Positions 50,683 to 61,727 of a stretch of DNA of 64,000 nt are shown in pieces (position 1 is the stretch's first letter; each line of letters begins with the position of its first letter). Made by a program: the position numbers and the translations under genes. This DNA is from Bradyrhizobium sp. WSM471 (GTDB taxonomy: Bacteria; Pseudomonadota; Alphaproteobacteria; Rhizobiales; Xanthobacteraceae), in contig NZ_CM001442.1 of the NCBI RefSeq assembly GCF_000244915.1, forward strand, positions 4,588,001 through 4,652,000. The letters run 5' to 3'. The notes beneath the pieces are model-generated. The model made no database searches and was not told where the DNA came from. It saw nothing but the letters and a program-made list of their open reading frames with translations.

Positions 50683-51000
50683 TCAGTTCGCCGGGATCGT
50701 CCGGACGAGATCACGCGGATTGACGTAGTCGAGCTGGAAGCGCGCCCGCTCGTCCAGCATGTCGGGGTCGATCTTCGCGGAGCGCAGCAGCGAAACGCGC
50801 TGCTCGCTCCTGGCGCGCTCGCGCTTGAGCTGGGCCAACTCGCTGGTCAGCGCCACGATCTCTTGGTCGAGCTCCTGGCGGGCGTTGAGGCCGTACTTGC
50901 CGGTATATGCGTTGACGCCGAAATAGCCGACGATGGCGGCCGCCATCGCATAGAGGGCAAGACCGGTCAGGATCGATTTCAGGCGCGCGCGGGAGACCAT
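50683..51000 (-). CDS. FtsB/DivIC-like septum formation initiator protein
   Basis: A bitopic protein of 105 aa: one membrane helix (about residues 10-30), then a leucine-zipper-like coiled coil (LDQEIVALTSELAQLKRERARSEQ), and a C-terminal RFQLDYVNPRDLVR region. This is the alphaproteobacterial FtsB/DivIC form. It normally lies between eno and pdhA; here aldehyde dehydrogenase, its regulator and other genes are interposed. Division role inferred from the family. Confidence 0.85.
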   Translation of the reverse strand: MVSRARLKSILTGLALYAMAAAIVGYFGVNAYTGKYGLNARQELDQEIVALTSELAQLKRERARSEQRVSLLRSAKIDPDMLDERARFQLDYVNPRDLVRTIPAN

Positions 51001-51073
51001 CCTGGGAAGATGGGACAGGTTGGTTAAGGGCGTGCTAATTTCGGGCGGCTGGGCCCCGCGCGCGACGCTAGCG

Positions 51074-51210
51074 GACCCTCATGGTGAGGAGGCGCAAAGC
51101 GCCGTCTAGTGGACGATGCTTCGCATCGCAGCGAGAACCATGAAGGCCCGGCAATTTCCCGGAGCCATCCTTCGAGACGAACGCCTCGCGTTCTCCTCAG
51201 GATGAGGGCC
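51074..51210. repeat. Palindromic repeat type B, copy upstream of ftsB
   Basis: A 137-base element beginning gaccctcatggtgagga and ending ttctcctcaggatgagggcc, with the shared block ccatccttcgagacg inside. The ends are complementary over about 15 bases. It occupies most of the gap between the FMN reductase and the FtsB-like gene (51001-51237). Confidence 0.72.
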
Positions 51211-51237
51211 CACGCTGTGGCTGCGGACGATTTAGCC

Positions 51238-51789
51238 TCAGCCGTGATGCTTCGCGACGTGCACCGCAAACGCGTCGATATAGGCCTGGAGCACGGGCTT
51301 CAGGGACTCCTTGATCAAATTGCCGTCGGCATCGAAGGCGTCGCCCACCCCGTTCAGATAGGCCTCCGGCTGCTGCATGATCGGGCCGGAAATGCCCGGC
51401 AGGATGTTCTGGAGCGTCTTGGCGGCGCTGACGCCGCCGAGGGGGCCCGGCGAGTTCGCGATGATGCCGACCGGCTTGCCGTTGAACGAGCTCTTGCCAT
51501 AGGGCCGCGAGGCGACGTCGATGGCGTTCTTCAGCACGCCCGGGATCGCGCGATTGTATTCCGGCGTGACGAAGATGACGCCGTCTGACTTCTGAAGTTT
51601 TTCGCGGAAGGACAGCCAGTCGGCCGGCGGCGCGCCCTCGAGGTCCTGGTTGAAGAACGAGATGCCGGCCGGCGTGACGACCTCGAGCTTGAGCGAGGCC
51701 GGCGCGAGCTTGGCGAGCGCATTGGCGATCTTCAGCGAAAAGCTGTCCTTGCGCAGGCTGCCGGCGATCGTGACGATGTTATAGGCCAT
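51238..51789 (-). CDS. NADPH-dependent FMN reductase-family protein
   Basis: A flavodoxin-fold oxidoreductase of 183 aa, of the YieF/ChrR type. The phosphate-binding loop is AGSLRKDSFSLKIANAL at the N-terminus, and the flavin loop TPEYNRAIPGVLKNAIDVASR and GPLGG region are typical. It would reduce quinones, azo compounds or metals such as chromate; the natural substrate is unknown. It lies between the MBL-fold gene and ftsB, an accessory insertion in the conserved gene order. Confidence 0.92.
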   Translation of the reverse strand: MAYNIVTIAGSLRKDSFSLKIANALAKLAPASLKLEVVTPAGISFFNQDLEGAPPADWLSFREKLQKSDGVIFVTPEYNRAIPGVLKNAIDVASRPYGKSSFNGKPVGIIANSPGPLGGVSAAKTLQNILPGISGPIMQQPEAYLNGVGDAFDADGNLIKESLKPVLQAYIDAFAVHVAKHHG

Positions 51790-51914
51790 GGAGTGTCCTC
51801 GAAATCTTCAGCGGGAGTGCCGGGGCGGCACTTAAGCGATCCCGAGTGATGGATGCAAGTGCATGGACCGGTCGGATTTGGAAACGCTGGGTTTCTTAAC
51901 GGTTGCCCAAACAA

Positions 51915-51938
51915 TCAGGCCGCCAAGTGGCGGCCTGA
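51915..51938 (-). terminator. Intrinsic terminator of the MBL-fold gene
   Basis: A perfect 10-bp stem (tcaggccgcc / ggcggcctga) with a four-base loop. On the minus strand it is followed by the T-rich stretch ttgttt. It lies 27 bases after the stop of the metallo-beta-lactamase-fold gene. Confidence 0.75.
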
Positions 51939-51965
51939 CTCCTTGGTACAAATCCGCAAATCGGC

Positions 51966-52964
51966 TCAGATCGTCGGATTCCACGCCGACGGGATCAGGC
52001 GATATTTGGCGCCGTCCTTCTCGACATGGCCGACCGAGGGGAAGGTGAAGTGGAAGCCGATCACGGTCGCCTTCTCGGCCGCCGCCATGTCGTAGAATTT
52101 GTGGCGGGTCTCCTGCGCCAGCGCAGCATCGGTGTCGAACACCACATGCCAGTCCGGATTGCGCAGGAAGAACTCGGGGATGTTGGTGACGTCGGACTGG
52201 ATCAGCACCTTGGCATCGCCCGAGGCGACCGCGAACGAGGTGTGCCCCGGGGTGTGGCCGGGCGTCGCGATCGAGGTGATGCCCGGCGCGACCTCCTTGC
52301 CCCACTCGTACTTCGTGACCTTGGACTCGAGGCCGGCAAAGGTCTTCTTCACGTTGGCGAAGTAGTTCTTCATCATCGCGTTGGACTCGGCCTTGGCGGC
52401 GTTGTCCTCGCTGGTCCAGAACTCCCAGTCCTTGCCCGGCACCATGATCTCCGCATTGGGGAAGGCAAGCGCGCCGTCGGCGAGACGAATGCCGTTGGTG
52501 TGGTCGGGATGCAGATGCGAGAGCAGCACGATATCGATGCTCTTGGGGTCGACGCCGGCGGCCTGGAGGTTCTGCAGCGTGCGGCCCACCGCGCCCTTGC
52601 TGGGCTCGAGATTGGCCACACCGTTGCCGGTATCGATCAGCACGAGCTTGGAGCCGGTGTTGATGAGCTGCGGGTTGAACGGCACTGTGACCATGCCCTT
52701 CGGCATGTAGGCCGCCTCGCCCGCGGCCAGCGCTTCCTCCTTCGGCGCGTTGACGACGAACTTGTCCGGCATCGGGAACGTGCGCGCACCGTCATTGATC
52801 GACGTGCACTCGTAGCTGCCGACCTTGTAGCGGTAGAAGCCAGGCGCCTGGGTGCCGGCTTGCGGCACCGCGGCATTGGCGGTGGTCGATCCAAGCTTGG
52901 TCATCGCAGCCGCACTGAGGGCGGCGGCGCCTGCGAGCAAATGGCGGCGGTTGAGATCGGTCAT
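51966..52964 (-). CDS. Tat-exported metallo-beta-lactamase-fold hydrolase
   Basis: A protein of 332 aa with a twin-arginine leader (NRRHLLAGAAALSAAAMT) and a probable cleavage site near residue 32 (ANAA). The metal-binding HxHxDH motif is in LLSHLHPDHTNGIR, with further ligands in PGHTPGHTSF and the C-terminal GFHFTFP. It resembles the MBL-fold hydrolases related to quorum-quenching lactonases or alkylsulfatases; substrate cannot be assigned. TatABC for its export is encoded at 12.7-14.4 kb. Confidence 0.9.
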   Translation of the reverse strand: MTDLNRRHLLAGAAALSAAAMTKLGSTTANAAVPQAGTQAPGFYRYKVGSYECTSINDGARTFPMPDKFVVNAPKEEALAAGEAAYMPKGMVTVPFNPQLINTGSKLVLIDTGNGVANLEPSKGAVGRTLQNLQAAGVDPKSIDIVLLSHLHPDHTNGIRLADGALAFPNAEIMVPGKDWEFWTSEDNAAKAESNAMMKNYFANVKKTFAGLESKVTKYEWGKEVAPGITSIATPGHTPGHTSFAVASGDAKVLIQSDVTNIPEFFLRNPDWHVVFDTDAALAQETRHKFYDMAAAEKATVIGFHFTFPSVGHVEKDGAKYRLIPSAWNPTI

Positions 52965-53084
52965 GGAGAAGTCCCCTTCTGAGCGCGCCTTGCGGTTTTT
53001 CCGCTTTCAATGGCGGCGGAATAATCTCCCGCCTCGCTCAGAAGGCAAGACCTTCTTTGGGTGACGTGCCGTCGCACGTGGCGA

Positions 53085-54218
53085 TTATTTATTTGGGTTG
53101 ATGAGGAATTTTTCGCCGGTGGCGCGTTTGGCGTAGACCGCGATGTTGGCGGGATCGAGCGCCTCGGAAAGCGACACCACCTTGGTGTAGTGGCTGGCAA
53201 ACGTGGTCTTCAGTTCGTCGACCACGCGCTGGCGCAGCCTGGCCCCGTCCGCCTGCCCGATCTTCATCAGGAACGGAAACAGCAGCCAGCCGCCGACGCC
53301 CCAGGCCATGCCGAAGCCGCGCGGCAGCTCGATCGGGCGGACATCGAGCGCGCCATAGACGTAGACCTGCTTGTGCACGTTGGAGCCGTAGCGGCTGTAT
53401 TCCTTCGCGGTCTTGTTGATCGCGACTTCCATGCAGTTGAGGATGTCGCCGGCGAGCTTGCCGCCACCGATGGCGTCGAAGGCGATGGTGGCGCCGGTCT
53501 CGACCAGCGCGTTGGTGAGATCACCGAGGAAGCTCGGCGCGGTGGAATCGATGACATATTTGGCGCCGATCTTGTGCAGGATGTCGGCCTGCTCCTTGCT
53601 GCGCACGATGTTGACCAGCGGGATGCCGTCCTTGATGCAGATCTTGTTCAGCATCTGCCCGAGATTGGAGGCGGCCGCAGTGTGCACCAGCGCCTTGTGA
53701 CCCTCGCGCCGCATGGTCTCGGTCATACCGAGCGCGGTGAGCGGATTGACGAAGCAGGAGGCACCTTCGGCCGGCGTGGTGCCTTCCGGCAGCGGCAGGC
53801 ACTCGCGCACTTTCAACGTGCGATACTGCGTATACATCGCGCCGCCGATCATGGCGACGGTCTTGCCCATCAGCGCCTTCGCGGCATCCGACGAGCCGGT
53901 CCTGATTACGACGCCCGCGCCTTCGTTACCGACCGGCATGGACTCGTCGAGCCGGCCTGCCATCGCCCGCATCGCGCCTTCCGGCACCTTCGCGGTGATG
54001 ACGGGAGCGCCCTTGTCGCCGGAAGCCTTTGCCGTGCTCATGTCGGCCGCGCCGATGAGGAGCCCGAGATCAGACGGATTGATCGGCGCCGCCTCGACGC
54101 GGACGACAACCTCGTCCGCGGCGGGCTCGGGGGTCGGCACGTCGAGCAGCGAGATTTCGAGCTCACCGCTCGTCTTGATCAGCGAACGCAGTTGCAGGCC
54201 GGTCTTGCCGTCACTCAT
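53085..54218 (-). CDS. Medium-chain dehydrogenase/reductase, quinone-oxidoreductase-like
   Basis: An MDR-superfamily protein of 377 aa. The GNEGAGVVIRTG segment (about residue 95) lacks the His of the zinc-binding GHE motif, so it is likely a zinc-free quinone or enoyl reductase. The nucleotide-binding region HTAAASNLGQML replaces the usual GxGxxG. Substrate unknown. It lies downstream of eno by 34 bases on the opposite side of the expected ftsB neighbour, so it is an accessory gene in the conserved cluster. Confidence 0.86.
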   Translation of the reverse strand: MSDGKTGLQLRSLIKTSGELEISLLDVPTPEPAADEVVVRVEAAPINPSDLGLLIGAADMSTAKASGDKGAPVITAKVPEGAMRAMAGRLDESMPVGNEGAGVVIRTGSSDAAKALMGKTVAMIGGAMYTQYRTLKVRECLPLPEGTTPAEGASCFVNPLTALGMTETMRREGHKALVHTAAASNLGQMLNKICIKDGIPLVNIVRSKEQADILHKIGAKYVIDSTAPSFLGDLTNALVETGATIAFDAIGGGKLAGDILNCMEVAINKTAKEYSRYGSNVHKQVYVYGALDVRPIELPRGFGMAWGVGGWLLFPFLMKIGQADGARLRQRVVDELKTTFASHYTKVVSLSEALDPANIAVYAKRATGEKFLINPNK

Positions 54219-54252
54219 GTCGATCCTCCCCTGTTTTTGTCCGAGCGCTGGC

Positions 54253-56149
<1,897 letters not shown>

Positions 56150-56183
56150 ACGTTTCCAGTGTCCAGGAAGCGGTGCGTTCTGG

Positions 56184-58082
56184 CTAATAAGCGCTGAGCA
56201 GGTCGACCTTGGCGTTGGCCGCCACCAGCCGCCGCGCCAGGATCGCGGCGAGGTTGCGCATGATCTTCAGTGCGGTCTCGGGATGCAGCCGGCGGTAGTC
56301 GGCAAAACTGTCGAGCGGCAGTTCGAGGCAGGTCACGAGCGTATCGGCGAAGACATCGGCGCTGCGGCTTCTCTCGAGGATTGCCATCTCGCCGAACTCC
56401 ATGCCGGGGCCGAGCGAGGCCAGCCGCACGCCGCTTCGCAATTTGACGCTGACCATGCCGCTCTGGAGGAAGAACAGCGAATTGGCGAGCGTGCCGGCCG
56501 CGACGATGCGCTGGCCGGCATAGTAGTGGCGCGTGGTCGAGAGCTTGACGATGGCGGCGATCTCGTCGGCGTCGAGCTCGGCCAGCAGCGCTTGATCGCC
56601 GAGATGCACGCTCTCCTTCATGTCGGTAAAGCCGCCGAAGCGATAGATCACCTGGTCCTCGGCCCATTCGATCGCATCGTCGAGCAGCGCAAAGCGCCGC
56701 AGCCTTCGCGGATCCGCCGTGCGCGCGGAAATCGCGGCCCATACCGCGGACGTCTCCTCGATGCCTGATAGAACCGTGGTGATGCCTGCATTGTTGAGCG
56801 CCGTCAGCGTCTCACCCAGAAGCTCTGCGCCGGCTGCGGTGATGTCGGGGACGCGGCGGAAATCGATGATCAGGAGCGGCGCGTTCGGCGGCTCACTGGT
56901 GAGTCTTCGTGTGACGTAGTCAATGGTGCCGAAATTGAGCGCGCCGACGAGCTCGAGGGTGCGGATATCGCTGTGGCGATCGTCGAGAATCTGCTGCTCG
57001 TGCGGCTGGCGGCTGCGACGCGACGAGATGCCGTAGATATCATAGTCGGCCATGACGCTGCTGCGTACGTCGGCGTTGCGGTTGAGCATGTGCAGGTCGA
57101 ACCGCGCCGACAGCGCCTCGCAGACCTTGAGGCCGCGCACGCTGTTGAAATGATTGTCCAACAGCGGCGAAAAGGTGCCGAGCCCAAGTTGCGAAGGCAG
57201 CGCCGCGACGATGCCACCGCCGACGCCGCTCTTGGCGGGGATGCCGACGCGATAAGTCCACTCGCCGGCATAGTCGTACATGCCCGAGCTCGTCATCACC
57301 GACAACGTGCGGGCGACGATGTGCGGCGTGATCACCTGCGCACCCGTCACCGGGTTGATGCCGCGATTGGCGAGCGTTGCCGCCATCACCGCCAGATCGC
57401 GCGCAGTCACCAGGATCGCGCATTGACGGAAATACACGTCAAGCACCGCATCGACGTCGTCAGGTAGCACCGCGTAATTGCGCAACAGCCACGCGATCGC
57501 ACGATTGCGATTGCCGGTCGCGGTCTCCGAGGCGTGCACGGCCTCGTCGACGCCAAGCTCGCGGCCGGCGAACTGGCTAAGCTTTGAGCGGACGCGCTCG
57601 AAGGCGCCCTTCCCATCCACCTCGTAGATCAGGCCCGAGCAGGCGATCGCACCGGCGTTGACCATGGGATTGAAGGGGCGGTTGTCGTTGGTGAGCCGGA
57701 TCGAATTGAAGGCCTCGCCGCTCGGCTCGACTCCGATGGTGGCCGCGACGCGCTCCTCGCCCACCGTCTCCAGCGCCAGGGCGAACACGAAGGCCTTCGA
57801 GACCGACTGGATCGTGAATGGCACCGCGCTGTCGCCGACCTCGTAGACGTGGCCATCGATCGTGACGAGCGCGATGCCGAAATGGTCGGGGTTGGCGCGC
57901 TTCAACTCGGGGATGTAGTCGGCAAGTTCGCCCGAATTGTCGGCCCGGAATTCTTCGTAACAAGCGGTCAGGAAGCGCCGGAGCGGGGGTTTGGTGGGAT
58001 ATCCCGTCGATCGGGGCACGCTGGCTGCGCTGGGCGAACGGCTGGTCTGGGCGTCCACGATCTCACACCTCGATTTGCCCAA
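56184..58082 (-). CDS. glsA: Glutaminase A fused to STAS and cyclic-nucleotide-binding domains
   Basis: A protein of 632 aa, twice the usual glutaminase length. The beta-lactamase-like glutaminase domain occupies about residues 30-340, with the Ser-x-x-Lys dyad S93-VS-K96, the NPMVNAGAI motif and SGVGGGI loop intact. A STAS domain follows (about 365-465, LELVGALNFGTIDYVTR...LLIIDFRRV). Last is a cNMP-binding domain (about 495-610) with LGPGMEFGEMAILER. The STAS and cNMP parts should control activity or location by binding a nucleotide. It converges with queF; upstream is the MFS gene. Confidence 0.93.
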   Translation of the reverse strand: MGKSRCEIVDAQTSRSPSAASVPRSTGYPTKPPLRRFLTACYEEFRADNSGELADYIPELKRANPDHFGIALVTIDGHVYEVGDSAVPFTIQSVSKAFVFALALETVGEERVAATIGVEPSGEAFNSIRLTNDNRPFNPMVNAGAIACSGLIYEVDGKGAFERVRSKLSQFAGRELGVDEAVHASETATGNRNRAIAWLLRNYAVLPDDVDAVLDVYFRQCAILVTARDLAVMAATLANRGINPVTGAQVITPHIVARTLSVMTSSGMYDYAGEWTYRVGIPAKSGVGGGIVAALPSQLGLGTFSPLLDNHFNSVRGLKVCEALSARFDLHMLNRNADVRSSVMADYDIYGISSRRSRQPHEQQILDDRHSDIRTLELVGALNFGTIDYVTRRLTSEPPNAPLLIIDFRRVPDITAAGAELLGETLTALNNAGITTVLSGIEETSAVWAAISARTADPRRLRRFALLDDAIEWAEDQVIYRFGGFTDMKESVHLGDQALLAELDADEIAAIVKLSTTRHYYAGQRIVAAGTLANSLFFLQSGMVSVKLRSGVRLASLGPGMEFGEMAILERSRSADVFADTLVTCLELPLDSFADYRRLHPETALKIMRNLAAILARRLVAANAKVDLLSAY

Positions 58083-58163
58083 AATCGAAGCAATTCGTGT
58101 GCCATGTATACGGGGCCGACGGTGTCTTGGTGGGGCCGATCCCCCTTAAGGGACCGAATAGCC

Positions 58164-59369
58164 TCAGCGCGCGTCGGACGGCGCGCGCTGTTTCAGCAGG
58201 CGCGCGCAGACAAGGCCCAATACCACCATGATCGCGGCGCTCGCGAACAGGGTCGGCATCTTGCCGCCATGCTGGAGGCCAAGACCATAGGCGAGCGGCC
58301 CGACCGTCTGCCCCATGAAGAAGAAGAACGAGTGCAGCGACAGTGCGGTCGCGCGTGCTTCGACCGAGAGCTCACTGGCAAACATCTGGAGGCAGCCATG
58401 GGCGATGTAGAAGCCCCATCCCATCACGATGAGATTGAGGGCCTGCACTTCCCAGCGCAGGCCGAAGGCGACGACAACGAGCTGCGAGGCCACCAGCGTC
58501 ATGCCCGCGATCATCATTCGCTTCATGCCCAGCCATGGCAGCAGGCGCGACACTGTCAGCGTGTAGAACAGACCGCCGACCGCAAAACCCGCGATGACGA
58601 TGCCCGCGATCGAGAGCGAGGTCTGGCCGAGCTCGAACAGGAACGAAGCGATGTAGGGAAACAGGCCGAGCACGCAGCAGCCTTCGATGAACACCGCCGA
58701 ATAACAGACATAGGCGTTCGGGTTGGTGAAGATGGTGCGATAGCCGGCCTTCAGCGCCGACAGGCTCGTCTTCGGCGGATGCTTGACCTTGGCGCCACGA
58801 AAACCGGCGGCGACCGCGATCGACGCAACGATCACGAGCGCGCCGAGCACCGCCAGCACGCCACGCCAGCCGAGGAAATCGCCGATCAGGCCGGAGGCCG
58901 AGGCGCCGAGGAGATTGCCCGTCATCGCGCCGGCGAGCGTGCGGCTGATCGCGACCTGGCGCTTCTCCGGGCCGACGAGATCGCTGGTCAGGCTCAACGC
59001 CACCGGAAATACGCCGCCGGAGCCGATGCCGGCGAGGATACGGGTCGCGAACAGAACCGAGAACGAGCTCGAGAGCGCCCCCAGGATGTTGGCAAGGCCG
59101 AGCAGCGCGAGGCAGCCGATCATCAGCCGCGTCTTGCCGAACAGATCGGCGGCGGCGCCGACGATCGGCTGGATGATCGAGAAGGTGAAGGCAAACACCG
59201 CGGCGAAACCGGCCGCGGTCGCGATGCTGACGCCAAAGTCTTCCGCGACGTGCGGCAGCACCGGATCGAGCGCGCGCGCGGAGAGCGCCGCGGCAAAGCT
59301 TGCACCGGAGATGACGTAGAGCGCGGCCGGCAGGCCGTGATCGTGCGGCCGCGCTGCGCCTTGCTGCAT
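58164..59369 (-). CDS. Major facilitator superfamily transporter
   Basis: A twelve-helix membrane protein of 401 aa. The loop 2-3 motif is LFGKTRLMIG, and an ASAGSL-type loop follows; the Ala/Gly-rich helices include GAMTGNLLGASASGL. It is probably an exporter or sugar/drug transporter; substrate unknown. Its start overlaps the kdsA stop by one base (TGATG), so it is translationally coupled to kdsA. Confidence 0.9.
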   Translation of the reverse strand: MQQGAARPHDHGLPAALYVISGASFAAALSARALDPVLPHVAEDFGVSIATAAGFAAVFAFTFSIIQPIVGAAADLFGKTRLMIGCLALLGLANILGALSSSFSVLFATRILAGIGSGGVFPVALSLTSDLVGPEKRQVAISRTLAGAMTGNLLGASASGLIGDFLGWRGVLAVLGALVIVASIAVAAGFRGAKVKHPPKTSLSALKAGYRTIFTNPNAYVCYSAVFIEGCCVLGLFPYIASFLFELGQTSLSIAGIVIAGFAVGGLFYTLTVSRLLPWLGMKRMMIAGMTLVASQLVVVAFGLRWEVQALNLIVMGWGFYIAHGCLQMFASELSVEARATALSLHSFFFFMGQTVGPLAYGLGLQHGGKMPTLFASAAIMVVLGLVCARLLKQRAPSDAR

Positions 59370-60232
59370 CAGCGCGGGTCGGCTTTGGTCGAATCTTTGG
59401 CGAGCGCGTCGAACGCCATCAGCCTTCGGATCAGCGCCTCGAACTCGCGCAGCGGCACCATGTTCGGCCCGTCGGACGGCGCGCTGTCAGGGTCGGGATG
59501 GGTCTCGATGAAGACACCGGCAACACCGACGGCGACGGCTGCGCGTGCGAGCACCGGCACGAATTCGCGCTCGCCTCCGGAAGACGTCCCCTTCCCGCCC
59601 GGCTGCTGCACCGAATGAGTGGCGTCAAAGATAACGGGTGCGCCGGTGGTGCGCGCCAGGATCGGCAAGGCGCGCATGTCGGAGACCAGCGTGTTGTAGC
59701 CGAAGGACGCACCGCGCTCGGTGACGAGCACGTTGGGATTGTTCGCGCTCGTGATCTTGGACACGACGTTCGCCATGTCCCAGGGCGCGAGAAATTGCCC
59801 CTTCTTGACGTTGACGACCTTGCCGGTCGCGGCCGCCGCCAGCAGCAGATCGGTCTGCCGGCACAGGAACGCCGGGATCTGCAGGATGTCCACCGCCTGC
59901 GCCACTTCGGCGCACTGCGCGGCGTCGTGCACGTCGGTCAGGACCGGCAGGCCGAGCGACGATCGGATTTCGGCGAAGATCGGCAGCGACTGGGCAAGCC
60001 CGAGGCCACGCGCAGCCGACGCGCTGGTGCGATTGGCCTTATCGAACGAGGTCTTGTAGACGAGGCCGATCTGCAGCCGCGCGGCGATCTCCTTCAGCGC
60101 GGAGGCCACCTCCAGCGCATGCTGGCGGCTTTCGAGCTGACACGGCCCGGCAATGATCGAGATCGGCAGATCATTGCCGAATTTGACCTTGCCAATGGTA
60201 ACGACCGGCGCCGCTGACGTCGAAGAGCTCAA
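59369..60232 (-). CDS. kdsA: 3-deoxy-8-phosphooctulonate synthase (KDO-8-P synthase)
   Basis: Condenses arabinose 5-phosphate and phosphoenolpyruvate for the KDO of lipopolysaccharide. The signature [22 protein letters not shown], the HSVQQPGG motif and [20 protein letters not shown] are intact. The TTG at 60232 is preferred: GAGGGA lies seven bases upstream and the protein is then 287 aa, close to the usual 284; the next upstream ATG (60289) adds 19 Arg-rich residues. It is followed by the coupled MFS gene. Confidence 0.94.
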   Translation of the reverse strand: MSSSTSAAPVVTIGKVKFGNDLPISIIAGPCQLESRQHALEVASALKEIAARLQIGLVYKTSFDKANRTSASAARGLGLAQSLPIFAEIRSSLGLPVLTDVHDAAQCAEVAQAVDILQIPAFLCRQTDLLLAAAATGKVVNVKKGQFLAPWDMANVVSKITSANNPNVLVTERGASFGYNTLVSDMRALPILARTTGAPVIFDATHSVQQPGGKGTSSGGEREFVPVLARAAVAVGVAGVFIETHPDPDSAPSDGPNMVPLREFEALIRRLMAFDALAKDSTKADPR

Positions 60233-60357
60233 GGCAAATCCCTCGTTTCGACGCGACCATAGCCGCGATGAAGGGCGGATCAACCCCATTCGGCCTGGGC
60301 TCCCAGAATATCAGGGTTGCGCCCAGGCTCCCCGCGACGCCCTCGCGCCGGCCGCCT

Positions 60358-60684
60358 CTACTTCACTGCCGAGAAGGCGGTCGGCGCCAGGATCTGGCTG
60401 ACGATGTTGCCGACGATCTGGCCGTCCGCCTCGCTCTCGGCGCGCCCTTTCATCCAGTCCGGATCGGTCATGAAGGCGGCCCACTTCTTCTCGCGCTCGG
60501 CGAGCGACTCCCAGGCCAGGAAATAGGTCAGCTCTTGGTTGGATTCACCGATCAGCGTCGTGAAGAACCCGGCCTGCTTGATGCCGTGCTTTTCCCACAC
60601 CTTCAGCGTGACGGTCTCGAACCGCTTGAGCAGTGCCGGCAGGCGGCCGGGCACGCAGCGATAGATGCGCATTTCGTAGATCAT
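60358..60684 (-). CDS. NIPSNAP family protein
   Basis: A dimeric alpha+beta barrel-type protein of 108 aa. The start MIYEMRIYRCVPGRLPALLK and the ending are typical of the family. The biochemical function is unknown. It lies between the pyrG remnant and kdsA. In the ancestral order it would have been directly downstream of pyrG. Confidence 0.9.
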   Translation of the reverse strand: MIYEMRIYRCVPGRLPALLKRFETVTLKVWEKHGIKQAGFFTTLIGESNQELTYFLAWESLAEREKKWAAFMTDPDWMKGRAESEADGQIVGNIVSQILAPTAFSAVK

Positions 60685-60761
60685 CGGAGTTCAATCCCTG
60701 CATTGTTGTTCTTGCGGCAGGGAGTTGTCGCAACAAATGACGCGATCGTAAAGGTGGGAAG

Positions 60762-60830
60762 TCAGACCAGCCGGCTCTGTGCGCCGGTGGACCACGGGTG
60801 ATCCTCCGACGCGACGATCTCCGGCAGCAC
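60762..60830 (-). pseudogene. Decayed duplicate of the pyrG 3' end
   Basis: Read on the minus strand it encodes VLPEIVASEDHPWSTGAQSRLV and a stop. Intact pyrG has [16 protein letters not shown] at about 62700-62750 and ends in QSRLV. So the first block and the last five residues of CTP synthase are present with the intervening part deleted. The rest of 60685-60870 shows no gene. It marks the far end of the RidA/NTF2 islet. Confidence 0.85.
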
Positions 60831-60870
60831 GACAACCACGAACTCAGCTTGCCGCAAATCCTGCCTTTGC

Positions 60871-61215
60871 TCACCCCCGGGTCACGTGGGCGGCAACACA
60901 AACCCAGACGCCCTCGCGACGGGCCCAACTGTCGGTATATCGTCCGAGTCCGGCCGAGCCATCGGCTTTGGTATAGGTGGTCCTCGCATGGATAATCGCC
61001 ATATCACCCATGATCCGGATCCGCTCGTCCTCGTATCCCAAATTCGATATGGCTGCAGGCTTGGCAATTTGTTCAATGAACCCGGCACGATCAACCATCG
61101 ATCCGTCAGGGTTGCTGTTGACGAAATCATCGCTCAGATGTTCGCGAAACCAATCGACATCCTTCAAGGCGACCGAGCGCATATAGCCGGCATTGAGATG
61201 CTTTAGTTGGTTCAT
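60871..61215 (-). CDS. NTF2/SnoaL-like domain protein (possibly the C-terminal half of a RidA fusion)
   Basis: An NTF2-like alpha+beta domain of 114 aa (DWFREHLSDDFVNSNPDGS, GDMAIIHARTTYTKADGS, YTDSWARREGVWVCVAAHV). This is the SnoaL/DUF4440 type; a steroid-isomerase-like or binding role is possible. Its ATG at 61215 lies within an open reading frame that runs upstream without a stop into the RidA C-terminal half, so the domain may have been part of one protein. There is no clear ribosome binding site before the ATG. Confidence 0.8.
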   Translation of the reverse strand: MNQLKHLNAGYMRSVALKDVDWFREHLSDDFVNSNPDGSMVDRAGFIEQIAKPAAISNLGYEDERIRIMGDMAIIHARTTYTKADGSAGLGRYTDSWARREGVWVCVAAHVTRG

Positions 61216-61643
61216 GTCCCTTGCGGTCGCCGGCCGATCTTCCAGATCGGATTTGATCGCAACACAATCGACCTCAACATCAAACTCACCCGGCCAGGAA
61301 GGGACCGTTAAATAGATCCGCGCAGGAGGCGAAACCGGGAAATAGCGTTGGTAGACATCATTGAACGCATCGAAATTTGAACAGGCGTACAGTAGACATT
61401 ACATTTCACGACATCCCGCAACGACGAGCCGGCAGCCTCCAGGCAAAGTTTCAGTTGGTCGAGCACGATCTCGCTCTGCCGCACGAACGGCAATCGCTTA
61501 ACCTCACCGGTGACCGGATCAAATGGCGGAAGGCCTGACACATAAACCGTCTCACCGGCGACAATGATTGGGCAGATCGGCCCCTTCCGCCGTTGCTCCA
61601 AATAGGTGGAAATGGGTTCAACTCTGACTGGTTCGCGCTTCAC
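61216..61643 (-). pseudogene. RidA-family gene broken by a single-base frameshift
   Basis: The first 93 residues or so (MKREPVRVEPIST...VVKCNVYCTPV) are RidA-like, with the ETVYVSGLPPFDPVTGE signature. At about 61385 the frame shifts by one missing base in a CCTGTT stretch. The other frame continues with SNFDAFNDVYQRYF and PVSPPARIYLTVPSWPGEFD, the RidA ending with the conserved Arg (PAR). This C-terminal frame has no stop and enters the NTF2-like frame at 61215. Unless this is a sequencing error, no normal RidA is made. Confidence 0.85.
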
Positions 61644-61727
61644 GGCCGGCTCCTGCAGGTCACTATCGACGAAGTGGACTCAACACGGCCCGTGCTGTCG
61701 CATCCGAGGCGTTCATTGTCTCCATTT

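Noticed and set aside
57849..59618. Plus-strand open frame of 589 codons opposite the MFS gene
   Set aside because: Arg/Asp/His-rich translation without hydrophobic core, typical of a shadow frame.
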